Source of the DNA: Watersipora subatra
Taxonomy: Eukaryota > Bryozoa > Gymnolaemata > Cheilostomatida > Watersiporidae
Reading direction: 5' to 3'
Length of the DNA stretch: 64,000 nucleotides
NCBI RefSeq assembly: GCF_963576615.1
Contig: NC_088715.1
Coordinates: 51,624,007-51,688,006, forward strand
The number at the start of each line of letters is the position of its first letter. Within the stretch, counting starts at the first letter, position 1. Position numbers and translations under genes: made by a program. The notes beneath the pieces are model-generated. The model searched no databases, had not been told where the DNA came from, and saw nothing but the letters and a program-made list of their open reading frames with translations. Positions 1-11,030 of this stretch are shown here, piece by piece.

Positions 1-4
1 CCAG

Positions 5-3000
5 GTGCTCGCTCAAATGAAGTTTTTTAGAGACAGCATAGATAAAGATATTGATGCACTCGAAGAACAAGAAGAAGAAAGGCAGGCCGAGATGATGAGA
101 AACCTAAACGAAGAAATTAACAAAAACGCAAGACTATTTCAAGAACTAACAGATGAGAGTAATCAAAGAAGAATGTATGGACATGAACTACCAGCTGCAT
201 CACCAAATGCAGAAGAACAAAGCTCAGAACAGCAACACTCCGAAGGTAGTGTACACAACCAGGAAGCAGCTGAAGATCACTCAGAACAACATCAAGAAAA
301 TGCTTTGCAGTTTCAGCCGACTCCACAAAGTGAGCCTGATCTCCGCCCTCAACAGGCAATACAACAATCCAGCGAAAGACGGCATCAAAGAGAAATTAAA
401 GCTCCTAGTCCTAGCACAAGCACAAACAACCGGACAGATCCAATGGACAAACTAGCTGATGTTTTAGCATCTGCCATACGAAAACGAAGCATTGAGCCAG
501 ATGTATTCAAAGGAGACCTATTACAGTTCAAGGACTGGGAAGTAGATTTCGACATGTACCTACGTAACGAGAGAATTGATGGAGTAGAACGACTTCGTTA
601 CCTCAAGAAGTTTACAGGTGGCGAGGCTAAGAAAGCTATCGAAGGACATTTCATGTCAAACACAGAACATGCGTATGCTGCAGCGCGACAACTTTTGAAA
701 GAAAGATATGGAAACGAGCACATCTTAGCGAGGAGTTTTAGAGACCAGCTTTCCAAGTGGCCGAATGTATCCGATGATGGAAAAACTTTACTAGAATTTA
801 GTGACTTCTTAGGCCACTTGCTGAGTGCCCAGAGTTCAGTCCATTCCTTGAGAGTGTTGGATGATTACAGCGAAAATGAAAAGATGTGCAGAAAACTACC
901 AGTACGCCTAAAGTGGAAGTGGGCAAGAATAGTAGCCAAAACTGAAGAAAGCTATTACCGCTACCCAACCTTTAAGGAGTTCTGCAGCTTCGTAAAAGAA
1001 GAAGCAAAGATAGGACAACTTCCACTAGCAAGAGGATTCAACTCCAAAACAAAACTACCAGATAAGCGACTGAAAGGACCTGGTCAATCTAGGAATACAT
1101 TCTCAACAGCTATCGATAAAGGATGCGTTCATTGCAAGTTAGATAACCATCAGGTTAGCGAATGCCGTAAACTGCAGAGACTTCCCAAGGCAGAAAAGAG
1201 TTCAACCATCAGACAGCTCAGCCTCTGCTTCAAATGCGTTCGTCCAGGACACCTTTACAAAGAGTGTGCAATCAAGCTGAAATGCAGCGTCTGTGGAAAA
1301 AGTCATGCTACAGTCCACCACGACCCGAACTTCAAACCTAGAAAAGAAATTACTCAAACTCAACCAAATCCACCAGCCACAACTAACAGCGGTACTCAGA
1401 GAGTACAAGTACTACCGAACGAAACAAACCTGAAGAGTGAACCACCCGGCAACACCACAAAAACCGTGTTGGCTACAACTACAACTAATGGACTCACAAC
1501 TATGGCCATACCAGTTAAGATGTCGGTACCGTCTGGAAAATCAATGTTAGTCTACGCACTATTAGACAACATGTCGGATGCCTGCTACGCATCCCCTCAA
1601 GTTCTAAAGAGGTTAGAAGCAAAGGTAAGTGTTATAGAGCCCAATGTTACTATCCACACAATGAATGGACAACAGACATCAGATATAGAGAGATACGACA
1701 ATCTCCACCTAACAGGTTTTATGAATGACAGTTCAGCTACCATAAACGCCTACAAAAGAAACATCCAGTGTGACAAGAGTCAATTACCATCACCCGAGCA
1801 GGCCAAACGATTTCGACACATGTCCGATATAGCCAAACATATGCCACCATTGTTAGACATACCAATTGGGCTGCTGATTGGAATGAATTACACCGAGGTC
1901 ATTCAGCCACTGGAAACTCGTACGAGCACCAAAGGTGAGCCTTTTGCAGTGAAAACATTATTCGGTTGGACCATGTGTGGGGGACGTGAGCCGATACTGC
2001 CAGTAAACCGGAAAGCATACATGACTTCAGCAGGCAAGGAAATCATGGACCTACTGGAGCAAGACTTCAAGGATGCCGAATCAGATGACAAACTTTCGCA
2101 ACAAGACATTCGGTTCCTGAAAATCATGGAACAGAGAACGGAGGTAGACAGAAGTGGCAACTACATAATGCCTTTACCCTTCACTGCACCTCCAACATTA
2201 CCCAACAACCGAGCTCAAGCTGAGCAACGCTTCAAAGGACTCCTGAAGAAATTCAACGCTGATGCAAGCTACCAAGGTGAATACAACAATTTTATGCAGG
2301 ATCTGATTGACTCAGGACACGCGGAAGAAGCACCAAGCATAACAGAATCAGGTAAAGTATGGTTCCTACCACACTTTGGCGTGAGACACAAAAGAAAAGG
2401 TAAGTTGAGAGTGGTATTTGACGCGAGCGCAAAGTTTAAGGGAGTAGCTCTAAATGATGAGCTGTTAAGCGGGCCTGACAATCTTAATTCCTTGCTTGGA
2501 ATCTTGCTACGCTTCCGGAGAGAACCTGTAGCGATCACGTGCGATATCCAGCAAATGTTTCTCAACTTCATTGTTGATAGGCCTGACCGAGACTTTCTCA
2601 GATTCCTATGGACTGGCAAGAATGGAAATATCAAGGACTACCGGATGACCAAACATCTGTTTGGTGCCGCGAGCTCCCCCGGTGTAGCAACATACGGATT
2701 GCGCCGAATAGCTGATGACTACAAAGAGGAACACCAACATGCTGCAAAATTCTTAAAAGAGGAGTTCTACGTAGACGATGGCGTAAGCAGTGTGAGCACT
2801 GAGGAACAAGCCATTGATCTAATCACTAATGCAGTTAAGATCTGCACCAAAGCAAATATCAGACTACACAAGTTCAACTCCAACAGGAAAACTGTACTTT
2901 TGGCTATACCTGAATCAGAAAGGAGCGAGCAAATCAAAAACATCAACATCTTCGAAGAACAGCTTCCTAATGAAAGAACCCTCGGGATGGAATGGAATTT

Positions 3001-5350
3001 AGAGTCCGACTCCTTCCACTTTTCAGCCCCAGAAACCAACAACGCTATGATCACGAAGAGAAACGTGCTTTCCAAAATTGCACAAATCTATGACCCGATG
3101 GGCCTGATATCACCACTCATCTTAAAAGGCAAACTCATCCTACAAAGAGTCACAGCTGCAGACTTGGAATGGGATCAGTTGCTAGAACCTGGCGACATGA
3201 GAGAGTGGAGAGACTGGCTAGATGACATAGGAAAACTAGCCAACTTCAGCATCAAGCGCTGTCTGAAACCTCCGGGAAACATTAAAACAATCCAGTTACA
3301 CCATTTCAGTGATGCGAGCAGTCAAGGTTACGGTGCCTGCTCATACCTGCGGTACACGACGGCAGAAGGAGAAATTGCGTGCCACCTCATCATGTCAAAG
3401 TCGAGAGTGGCTCCCTTAAAGAAAGTGACTACAATCCCTCGACTCGAGTTACAAGGAGCGGTTACGGCCTGCAGGCTAGCCAACCTGCTGAGAAAGGAGC
3501 TTAAGCTACCAATAGATAAAGAATTCTATTGGACAGACTCGACCATAACTCTAGGTTACATCCATAATGAAGCCAAACGGTTTCACGTGTATGTGGCTAA
3601 TAGAGTCGCAGAGATCAGAAATTCGTCAGACGCAAGTCAGTGGAAAAAGGTATCCACGAAGGATAACCCTGCAGATCTCACATCGAGAGGCTGTATGGCA
3701 GAGCAAGTACAAATGGAAACATGGCTCACAGGTCCCGCCTTCCTCAAACAGAATGACATCAACAAGTACATAAGAGAACACACGGTGAACACCTCACTTC
3801 AAGCAGATGATCCTGAAATCCGAAGTATCAATTCTCTAGTAACAACTAAAACAACCACCCTGGCAAGCAAATTCACCAAGTTTAGCAGGTGGACGACTCT
3901 TATCAAAAGCCTAGCATTGCTCAAGAAAGTGATCACCGAATACAAGAATAGGAAAGCAGAAGCTAAAACCACAAGAATATGGCGAAAACCGTCAATCAGC
4001 CCAGATGATCTTTTAAATGCAGAAAACTTCATAATTGGAGTAGTACAACAGGAAGCGTATCCTAGCATGGTGGGAGAAGAGTCCTTGAAAAATCTTAACC
4101 CCCAAATAGATGACAGGAACATACTCCGTGTTGGTGGGAGAACAATCTCAAACATCTGGAACAAGCCGATCATAATCCCAAAGCATAGCCATCTCAGCAC
4201 CTTGATAACAAGACACTACCACGAAAAGATTTATCATATGGGATTCCGCAGCACCTTAGGAGCTGTGAGAGAAAATGGATACTGGCTGATCAACGGGCCA
4301 GCCAATGTGAAGAGTGTTCTTAACAACTGTGTGGGATGTAAGCGCCTTCGAGGCAAGCTTGCCATGCAGTACATGGGAAATGTACCAAACGAACGGCTAG
4401 AGAGGGCTGCGCCTTTCACTCATATCGGGGCAGATGTCTTCGGACCATTCTACATAAAAGAGAGAAGAAGCGAAGTGAAACGCTGGGGGCTGTTGATAAC
4501 CTGTTTCTACACCAGAGCAGTCCACATAGAACTGCTAGAGGAAATGACAACAGATTGTCTCATTCAGGCGATGAGATGCTTCATGGCTCTGCGAGGACCA
4601 ATTCAGTCCATGACTGTTGACAACAGCACCAACTTCGTTGGTATGCGAAATGAACTGGCCAAAGAATCATGCGTGAACAACTCACAAATGAAAGGATATT
4701 TGGAACAGAACAGAATTGAGTTTCACTTCAACACACCCACTGCTAGCCACCAAGGTGGGGTAACGGAACGCATGATAAGAACAGCTAGAGACATCCTCAA
4801 TGGTATGAGAATGCAATTCAAAATGGTAGATGCGAAAACACTGCGCACTGCATTTTATGAAGTTACAAACATCATCAACAGCCGGCCATTAACAGGTACC
4901 AAAATCACTGATGCTAATGATCCTGTTGTGACTCCCAACCTGCTCCTGAATGGCAAGGTTACCCCCTTAGTTGCCCCCCCGCCAGGAACATTCGAGTCTG
5001 ACGATGTTTACGGTAGGAGAAGATGGAAGCACTCCCAAGTGATTGCCAACGAGTTCTGGAGGACATGGAAAAATGAATACTTGAACATGATAATGAAAAG
5101 GCAAAAATGGACTCAGAAGAAGGAAAACATGTCAGTCGATGACATAGTAATGATTCAGGATGATAACATGGCAAGATGTGATTGGAGAATTGGACGTGTA
5201 TCAAATGCAGTAGCGGGTAAGGATGGTCTTGTGCGAACAGTTGAGGTAACCTTGGGGAACAGACTCATTGACCGGAATGGCAGGCCTATACAGCAGGCAA
5301 CAGTGCTGAATCGACCGATCACAAAAGTGGTTGTAGTTTTGAAAGCCTAG
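5..5350 (+). CDS. BEL/Pao gag-pol polyprotein
   Basis: An open frame of about 1780 codons runs in from the left edge; the first ATG in the window is at 17, but the true start may lie upstream. Rough residue positions: Gln/Glu-rich N-terminus 1-150; DUF1759-type gag-like region 160-310; Cys/His zinc knuckles 372-440; retropepsin-like protease region near 518; reverse transcriptase about 800-1000 with the YVDD box near 920; RNase H (HFSDAS) near 1100; His/Cys integrase zinc domain from about 1403 (HYHEKIYHMG, then CVGCKR); integrase core about 1470-1600; and the DUF5641-type C-terminal domain from about 1660. The polyprotein drives reverse transcription and integration of its own element. The domain order is diagnostic of BEL/Pao and differs from Ty3 and Ty1 elements. 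It is a mobile-element gene, not a host gene. Confidence 0.92.
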   Translation: MLAQMKFFRDSIDKDIDALEEQEEERQAEMMRNLNEEINKNARLFQELTDESNQRRMYGHELPAASPNAEEQSSEQQHSEGSVHNQEAAEDHSEQHQENALQFQPTPQSEPDLRPQQAIQQSSERRHQREIKAPSPSTSTNNRTDPMDKLADVLASAIRKRSIEPDVFKGDLLQFKDWEVDFDMYLRNERIDGVERLRYLKKFTGGEAKKAIEGHFMSNTEHAYAAARQLLKERYGNEHILARSFRDQLSKWPNVSDDGKTLLEFSDFLGHLLSAQSSVHSLRVLDDYSENEKMCRKLPVRLKWKWARIVAKTEESYYRYPTFKEFCSFVKEEAKIGQLPLARGFNSKTKLPDKRLKGPGQSRNTFSTAIDKGCVHCKLDNHQVSECRKLQRLPKAEKSSTIRQLSLCFKCVRPGHLYKECAIKLKCSVCGKSHATVHHDPNFKPRKEITQTQPNPPATTNSGTQRVQVLPNETNLKSEPPGNTTKTVLATTTTNGLTTMAIPVKMSVPSGKSMLVYALLDNMSDACYASPQVLKRLEAKVSVIEPNVTIHTMNGQQTSDIERYDNLHLTGFMNDSSATINAYKRNIQCDKSQLPSPEQAKRFRHMSDIAKHMPPLLDIPIGLLIGMNYTEVIQPLETRTSTKGEPFAVKTLFGWTMCGGREPILPVNRKAYMTSAGKEIMDLLEQDFKDAESDDKLSQQDIRFLKIMEQRTEVDRSGNYIMPLPFTAPPTLPNNRAQAEQRFKGLLKKFNADASYQGEYNNFMQDLIDSGHAEEAPSITESGKVWFLPHFGVRHKRKGKLRVVFDASAKFKGVALNDELLSGPDNLNSLLGILLRFRREPVAITCDIQQMFLNFIVDRPDRDFLRFLWTGKNGNIKDYRMTKHLFGAASSPGVATYGLRRIADDYKEEHQHAAKFLKEEFYVDDGVSSVSTEEQAIDLITNAVKICTKANIRLHKFNSNRKTVLLAIPESERSEQIKNINIFEEQLPNERTLGMEWNLESDSFHFSAPETNNAMITKRNVLSKIAQIYDPMGLISPLILKGKLILQRVTAADLEWDQLLEPGDMREWRDWLDDIGKLANFSIKRCLKPPGNIKTIQLHHFSDASSQGYGACSYLRYTTAEGEIACHLIMSKSRVAPLKKVTTIPRLELQGAVTACRLANLLRKELKLPIDKEFYWTDSTITLGYIHNEAKRFHVYVANRVAEIRNSSDASQWKKVSTKDNPADLTSRGCMAEQVQMETWLTGPAFLKQNDINKYIREHTVNTSLQADDPEIRSINSLVTTKTTTLASKFTKFSRWTTLIKSLALLKKVITEYKNRKAEAKTTRIWRKPSISPDDLLNAENFIIGVVQQEAYPSMVGEESLKNLNPQIDDRNILRVGGRTISNIWNKPIIIPKHSHLSTLITRHYHEKIYHMGFRSTLGAVRENGYWLINGPANVKSVLNNCVGCKRLRGKLAMQYMGNVPNERLERAAPFTHIGADVFGPFYIKERRSEVKRWGLLITCFYTRAVHIELLEEMTTDCLIQAMRCFMALRGPIQSMTVDNSTNFVGMRNELAKESCVNNSQMKGYLEQNRIEFHFNTPTASHQGGVTERMIRTARDILNGMRMQFKMVDAKTLRTAFYEVTNIINSRPLTGTKITDANDPVVTPNLLLNGKVTPLVAPPPGTFESDDVYGRRRWKHSQVIANEFWRTWKNEYLNMIMKRQKWTQKKENMSVDDIVMIQDDNMARCDWRIGRVSNAVAGKDGLVRTVEVTLGNRLIDRNGRPIQQATVLNRPITKVVVVLKA

Positions 5351-5531
5351 ATTGACATTGGTTAGTTATCTTTATGTTATCCGTGTAGTAGTAGTAGTAA
5401 CACTTGAGTTAGTTATTATGTTATCCAAGTAAGTAGTAATAGTATGCTATAACGCATAAGAGCAAAAGAGCCTATTGTTGTTGCAGTCAAGTAAAACCAA
5501 TAATAAATTTAACAAATAAATTTGGTGGGAG

Positions 5532-6158
5532 TGTAAAATAAAATTAAATCAAGAACCGGTTACCTTTGACAATATAAATAGATTTCATTCATACACATCA
5601 CCAATGGCACATCACTCATCCCGAATAGATTATGAAAACATCCGTAAGCAGTTAACTTCTTCATACTCATTCTGTCTGAGCCACAAAAGTCATCCACACT
5701 AGGATGTGTCAACATGTTTTAATCAAAGTCAGCAATAATAGCATTTTCTTTTCCCGCCATGCCAGTTAACGATCGAATGATAACCACCCACAGAAATTTT
5801 ACCTAGGCAGTTGCTGTACAGTAGCACAATCAACAAGATGTAAAATTATAGTCTAACCTGAACAAAGCTATACAAGCCTTAATATACTCTTAATCAGGAT
5901 TGTGGGAACGGAGGCAAGGTCAGTTTATCAAAGTAATACTGAATTATTATAAAATTGCAATATTTGCTTCACTATTATTGTTTTTGTTAAGATTTGCTAT
6001 GTTTTAATCACTATCTGTAACTAGTAATGTGAACACACACTCATGAATTTATAATCTTTTAGATTTCACGGTGTGGTGAGATATAACGAGAATCAACTTG
6101 TCAATAAACTTCTAAACGGCTCACTACATCAGTGCATCTTAATCTAACTCTCACAATC
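5532..6158 (+). repeat. 3' LTR of the left BEL/Pao element (approximate end)
   Basis: The start is set by TGT directly after the purine tract GGTGGGAG. A poly(A)-signal-like CAATAAAC lies near 6101. The end is placed at a CA near 6158 (CTCTCACA), just before sequence that matches the exon-like repeat units to the right. The resulting length, about 627 bp, is close to the roughly 650 bp of the other BEL/Pao LTR in the window. The 3' boundary is inferred because the matching 5' LTR is outside the window. Confidence 0.6.
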
Positions 6159-6159
6159 T

Positions 6160-6830
6160 GGTGTTTTTAGAGTTTTCTCAAAACTCTACAAGGTTCATTG
6201 AGAGTAGCCCATTATAACTAACGACACCACCACGGTGAATTTTGTAACTATATGTATTTGTGTTGCAACTTTTTTCATTAGAAGTTATATAAAGTTCAAT
6301 CAGTTATTAAAATATTTTAAAAGTTTAATATTGTGTTAGCACCCAAGTATACAGATGCCATACACAGGAAAGAGAGGCATGAATATGTGCTGCACAAACC
6401 ATGATATGTGGCATTCTGTTCCTCAGACTGGTCTCAATTGTGTTGCAGAAGTGCAAGAGATTACAGACTTTATAAAACCAAGTCGATTGAGAGAGGCCTT
6501 TCATAACTGCCGACACTACCATGGTAAGTTTTGTAGCTAATTGTATTTTTGTTGCTGATAATTTTACTAGATGTCTTATCACTTCCAAGCGACACTCAAT
6601 AAATTATCCAAAGATAATAAAAGTTTAATGTTTTGTTTGTACCCAAGTATCCAGATGCGGGAGTTTGAAAACAATGGAACGACTGGAAAAAATGAGATGT
6701 ACAACATGGTATGTAAAGATGGAGGAAGTCATTCACCTGCAAATCATTGGTATTGGTACAAAAGCAGAGTGGAGACCACTACCAACCTGTGTATACAGCA
6801 TAGTGAGAGCTACACATCCTAGGACCAAAG
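6160..6830 (+). other. Tandem exon-like segments, period about 295 bp, gene unknown
   Basis: Three related units follow one another. Donor-like ends CGACACCACCACG|gtgaat (about 6230) and CGACACTACCATG|gtaagt (6523/6524) are about 294 bp apart. Acceptor-like ends AGTATACAG|ATGCC (6355) and AGTATCCAG|ATGCG (6655) are 300 bp apart. The intron-like sequence between them is also duplicated (for example TTTTGTA.CTA.TTGTATTT). Segment 6355-6523 is open (Met-Pro-Tyr.. to ..Cys-Arg-His-Tyr-His). Segment 6655-6822 is open and ends in TAG, with many Trp, Tyr and Cys residues. The two do not join in a common phase, so I cannot give a gene model. The left unit is cut by the BEL/Pao LTR. No protein family is recognised; these may be decayed or alternative exons. 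Confidence 0.35.
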
Positions 6831-7960
6831 ATAAGTAGGAATATTCACATACATACAGAGTTTGAGTTTACTGCAGTAGAGTAATTTTTTCGATTATATG
6901 AGCTGAAACTATATGAGTGACCACGACTTATATGGATGTATTAAATGAAAACTTTTTGCTGAGATGAAAATTTTTTGGCTGGTAAAAGTTATATAATGAA
7001 ATACTAATGTTAAAGATAATGCAAAACATAATCTTAAAAATTATTTTGCAAAATATTATTCGCATAGTAATGAATGAAAAATGATTTGCAAAAAATATTA
7101 AATACATCTTAGCCCATTTCTATCTGTGCCAAAAACTTGTCTGATAGGTAGGTTTATGAAGTGTTATCAGAGCTGTATTGGCAAGTGCTTTTGCATACAT
7201 GTAGCTCGACTCAATTCTATTGAACCGAATATTAAGAGCTACTCAGAGCTATTAAGAGACCAAAACAGGTGAATCTACACCACAAACCACCAACCAGGTA
7301 GGGAAGAGCTTTATTAACCCTTTGCTGTACAAGTTTATTTTTGGAGTTGAAATGGTGGGTAGATTGATTTAAAAGAAATAGACATTGTTTTGCTTGTTCA
7401 ACACTTTGGTCAGCTAAAAAATGCTTTTTTTGTGCTTTATTAAATAATCAAAAGTGATCAGTAGAAAATTTTTTACAAATTGATACTAATAATGATTAAA
7501 TACTATAGGCCTACATGACTTTTTAAAGATGCATTTGGTTTAATGATATATTTGAACATATTCTTTTCAAAGAGGCGGTTTCTAATTGTGGGTTACAACT
7601 AAAAACTTTACTGATACAAAGGCACCAATGAACTAAATTTACTTGAAGACCTAATTACTGCAGACTGAAAGAATCGTAGCCAGATACTTATACGTTTACA
7701 CAGCATTTTGAGGAGACTAAAGGGACAAATTTTAATTACCTTATTTGAAACATTTGTGACACCTATAGCAATATATCTGTAACTAGATTAAAAATTTTAT
7801 TTCTACGATTATGAGTAAATACAAATTAAAATATATGCCGATAGAGCCGAGTAGAGCTCAATTTTAATAGCGATAGCTGATGTGAATAAGAGCGAGATAC
7901 CGGCAGCCTCTTTGCTATATACATCATTTTGAGCAAGTTTGGGCACATCTTTTTATTCTG
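6831..7960. other. Non-coding AT-rich DNA
   Basis: No coding frame, RNA gene or clear repeat is supported here. Confidence 0.6.
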
Positions 7961-7964
7961 AACA

Positions 7965-8095
7965 TTTTAACTACGATAAAGTTTTATTTATTTTAATCTT
8001 GAAGCATCTTAGCAGTCAGACCACCTCAAAATATTAAAAACAATCATGAATAATAAAATAATATTTATACTTTCTGATAAAATCAACTAAAGTTT
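7965..8095 (-). repeat. Long-TIR MITE family, partial copy 1
   Basis: This end sequence runs from about CGATAAAGTTTTATTTATTT to TACTTTCTGATAAAATC. It matches, segment by segment, the right ends of the copies near 28.5 kb and 34.3 kb: an AGTTTTRTCTATTTTAATCTT block, a CAGACCACCTCA block and a terminal ACTTTCTGATAAAA block. The opposite end was not found, so this copy appears truncated. Confidence 0.45.
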
Positions 8096-9472
8096 CGTGC
8101 AACTACATCTTTAACAAGGTACTTAGATAAAGACAACTCGGAGCAATGACTTTAAATGCGCCCAATAATCAGTTAACTCAAATGTCTAGTAATTATGTTG
8201 GTGCAGTGGCAGTACGTTTGTGAGTGTAACTGCATGCTGTCTCATAAATACGATAAGTTGGCTAAGGCGGCGTAGCGACCCCTTCTCCATCACGCTTAGC
8301 ATCTTCCTGTGTCAGTCATGTGGTTTTTAAGATTATATCTGTAGTGCTCATTTTTAAGTTCCATATCCTTATATTTAATCAAAATGTATATAAAAAAATA
8401 TTTCTACTCTTTAAAGATCAATGAATATATAATATATATAAATATATAATAAAGGGAAAAATAAGAAAAAATAACCAAATGATGGTGACATGGCTAGACC
8501 TATTCACTTCCAAATTTTTTGTTTAGCAGAGATTTTTAAAATATTTGAAAATTATGACTGAAATATTGAATAAAACTTTAAAATACTACCAAAATAGTTG
8601 ATAAGGCTTTGATGTCTAAAAAAGAAAAAATGAAAAAAATAGCATTTTGCCGAATTATAGCAAAACAGCTTCACCTATTTAACAACAAATTTGTTTATCG
8701 CCAAGAGAAGCATTATCGAACAAATTACCATCATTAAACAAAAAATGCCTGTTTTATGAAACTATAAGTGCTCATCTACTAAGTCTACAAGTTGTCCGTA
8801 ACACTGTCACTCATCACCTCCTGGCCTATAGCTTATTTCTTATTATAGTTACAGTATTCAGTGGCGGCCCTTTTTAGTAGCCATAACAGTTAATATAGCT
8901 CTAGTTATCAGGTTCTATTGAATGTTAGGTATCTTTTAGACTGTTATGTCAGTAACTCAAGTTTTACGCATTTTAAAATCAGCTTCTTAAATTTACTATT
9001 TTCTCCTAGGCTTAGCATTATTTATGAACATTCAAAATCGCTACCAAAAATGAACAACTCTTTTGGATGAAACTGAAGTGTTACGTTTGAAAGCTATTAG
9101 AAGAACCCAGGCTTTTTTCTTAAGATAACAATTACTCAAAGGCTAGGAAGCGCAATGTAAAAGCATGTTATTCGAGGTGAGAACTTTGTAGGGCCAGTCT
9201 GAAATGCATTGCTTAAAATTATCAAAGCACGTTTTGTTCCACTTTATCAACCTTTAGTGATAGTTATGGTGAAAAAACAATTTTCTGATAAACTTAACAC
9301 TTTGTTGCCGCGAGTATTGTACATAAAAGCAGGACCACTGCTCAAAGACAGTATCAACAACTTTTCATCAACTGTGAAAGCATTTAGAATAGCAAAAATT
9401 TTCAACTTAAGGTCATTTTGAAGCTTGTAAAACTAAAAAAACAGAAATCAGATAGTATAAACATCTTATTGT
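8096..9472. other. Non-coding AT-rich DNA
   Basis: Nothing recognised. The longest frames are short and have no supporting signals. Confidence 0.6.
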
Positions 9473-9487
9473 TCACACACACACACA

Positions 9488-9569
<82 letters not shown>
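9473..9569. repeat. (CA)n then (TC)n compound microsatellite
   Basis: About nine CA units are followed without a break by about 40 TC units. Open frames on both strands are repeat artefacts. Confidence 0.97.
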
Positions 9570-9570
<1 letters not shown>

Positions 9571-10553
9571 AGAAGTGGTGTTATAGAGGTAACTACAAAA
9601 GCAGGATGATTGCAGTACACCGAATCTGATGAGCGCGGACGGAGTTGTTTTTATGCTCTAATCAAGAGCGTTCATTCGTCAACGTGTTAAACTGTCACGT
9701 TATAGGATGAGAATCGCACTTACTAGATCTACCAGAAAATATAAATGCTGCAGTGGGAAAGCCTAAGCTAAAATTGGCAAGTTTCCAAAACCTGCACTGT
9801 CAAAGGTCATGGCGGCAAAGTATTATTGGTTCCATCATGTCTGACATCTATTATTTTATAGGGATAACAAAACAGTTCAGGCATCATTTTACTCCACCAG
9901 TGATTTGTCACTTTTCTATAATAGTCTAAACCATGCAAGGTCAAAAGTTAATGATTGTGTGGATGTTTTGCTGTGGCCGACTTGTACTTGGTACCAAAAT
10001 ACTACCAACTAATAGTGGAGGCCTGTCTAGCGCTCTAACTACAGCAGCAAAGAAGCTGAGAAGATTTTAACCCTTTCAAGTCTTGGCCCAAAATAAATCA
10101 AAGAATGTTTGCCTTCCAGATTCTGCGTCTGCATACACTCGGCTGCACAACTCTGCTCTATTTTCTCTTTACTAGTTAAATTACTTAGTTATTAGTTAGT
10201 AAATTTGTTACTAAGAAGATTATGAAAATAGCACTTTGCTTATTTTATGTTTTCAACTTAATTTAAAATTTTCACATTGATTGACCAGTTTGATTGATTG
10301 ACTGATCAGTTAGTTATTGAGATATCACCAACATATTGAAGACACTTCTAATTTACTGAGAAATTAAAAATGACTGCTGACAGAACTTAGTTTTTAATGA
10401 CACACTGATAGAAATTCTCAATATTGAACAATAAAAAATAAAAAAACTAAAAAGTTTCTATTCTTTAGCAACAATAACTTTAGACTAGAGTTTTTATTCT
10501 ATTCATAACAAATTCACCCACTCTATCAGACTTGGTTCACCACAACTATTCAT
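9570..10553. other. Non-coding DNA, nothing recognised
   Basis: No supported gene or repeat was seen. Confidence 0.55.
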
Positions 10554-11030
10554 TATGTTTCCATGACGCGCATGACGCGCATGACGCGCATGACGCTCAT
10601 GACGCTCATGACGCGCATCATGCGGATTTGGAGTTGTGTGCAAGTTACTTTGTGAACAAATAATTTCTATAGACATTCATGTGATGTGGATTGATTACGG
10701 CCCCTTGTTAAAAAGGTAAGGAATACTACGCTATAAGTTAATAAATAGCAACAAAGTTATCGACGCATGTGATAGCAACGCAAACATATCAAATTCGATC
10801 GAGAAAGAACGAACGGGAGTATTGAAAATGTTTAAAATTGAATAGCTGGCGCGGTATTTCAATGCATATCATTCGCAAGTACTGTTTCCATCCTTCGCAA
10901 GCATGATTGATTTGATAAAGTTTTGCGAATCGCAAAACCCGCTTAGCTTGGGTATTTATGCCGTTTCAATGATGCGGTTAACTTGTGGATTGGCTCAAAT
11001 TTGCGCATCATGCGCCGTCATGGAAACATA
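10554..11030. mobile_element. TA-flanked MITE with tandem repeats inside one end
   Basis: The ends are perfect inverted copies: TATGTTTCCATGACG at 10554 and CGTCATGGAAACATA ending at 11030. If the outer TA is the target duplication, the inverted repeat starts TGTTTCC. Just inside the left end a 9-bp unit (CATGACGCG and one-base variants) repeats about six times and then becomes GCGCATCATGCG, which is mirrored at the right end as GCGCATCATGCG. The 477-bp length and lack of coding capacity fit a non-autonomous Tc1/mariner-type element; the superfamily is inferred from the TA only. Confidence 0.7.

Larger units (their letters stand above)
1..6158 (+). mobile_element. BEL/Pao LTR retrotransposon, 5' end outside the window
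   Basis: The element begins upstream of the window and ends with a 3' LTR at about 5532-6158. The internal part carries one long gag-pol frame in the order typical of BEL/Pao: gag-like region, zinc knuckles, protease, reverse transcriptase, RNase H, integrase, C-terminal domain. A purine-rich tract (GGTGGGAG, 5524-5531) directly precedes the LTR, as expected for plus-strand priming. The visible part looks whole. The uninterrupted frame suggests recent insertion, but the 5' LTR is not visible, so age cannot be taken from LTR divergence. It belongs to a different lineage from the BEL/Pao copy at the other end of the window. Confidence 0.9.
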
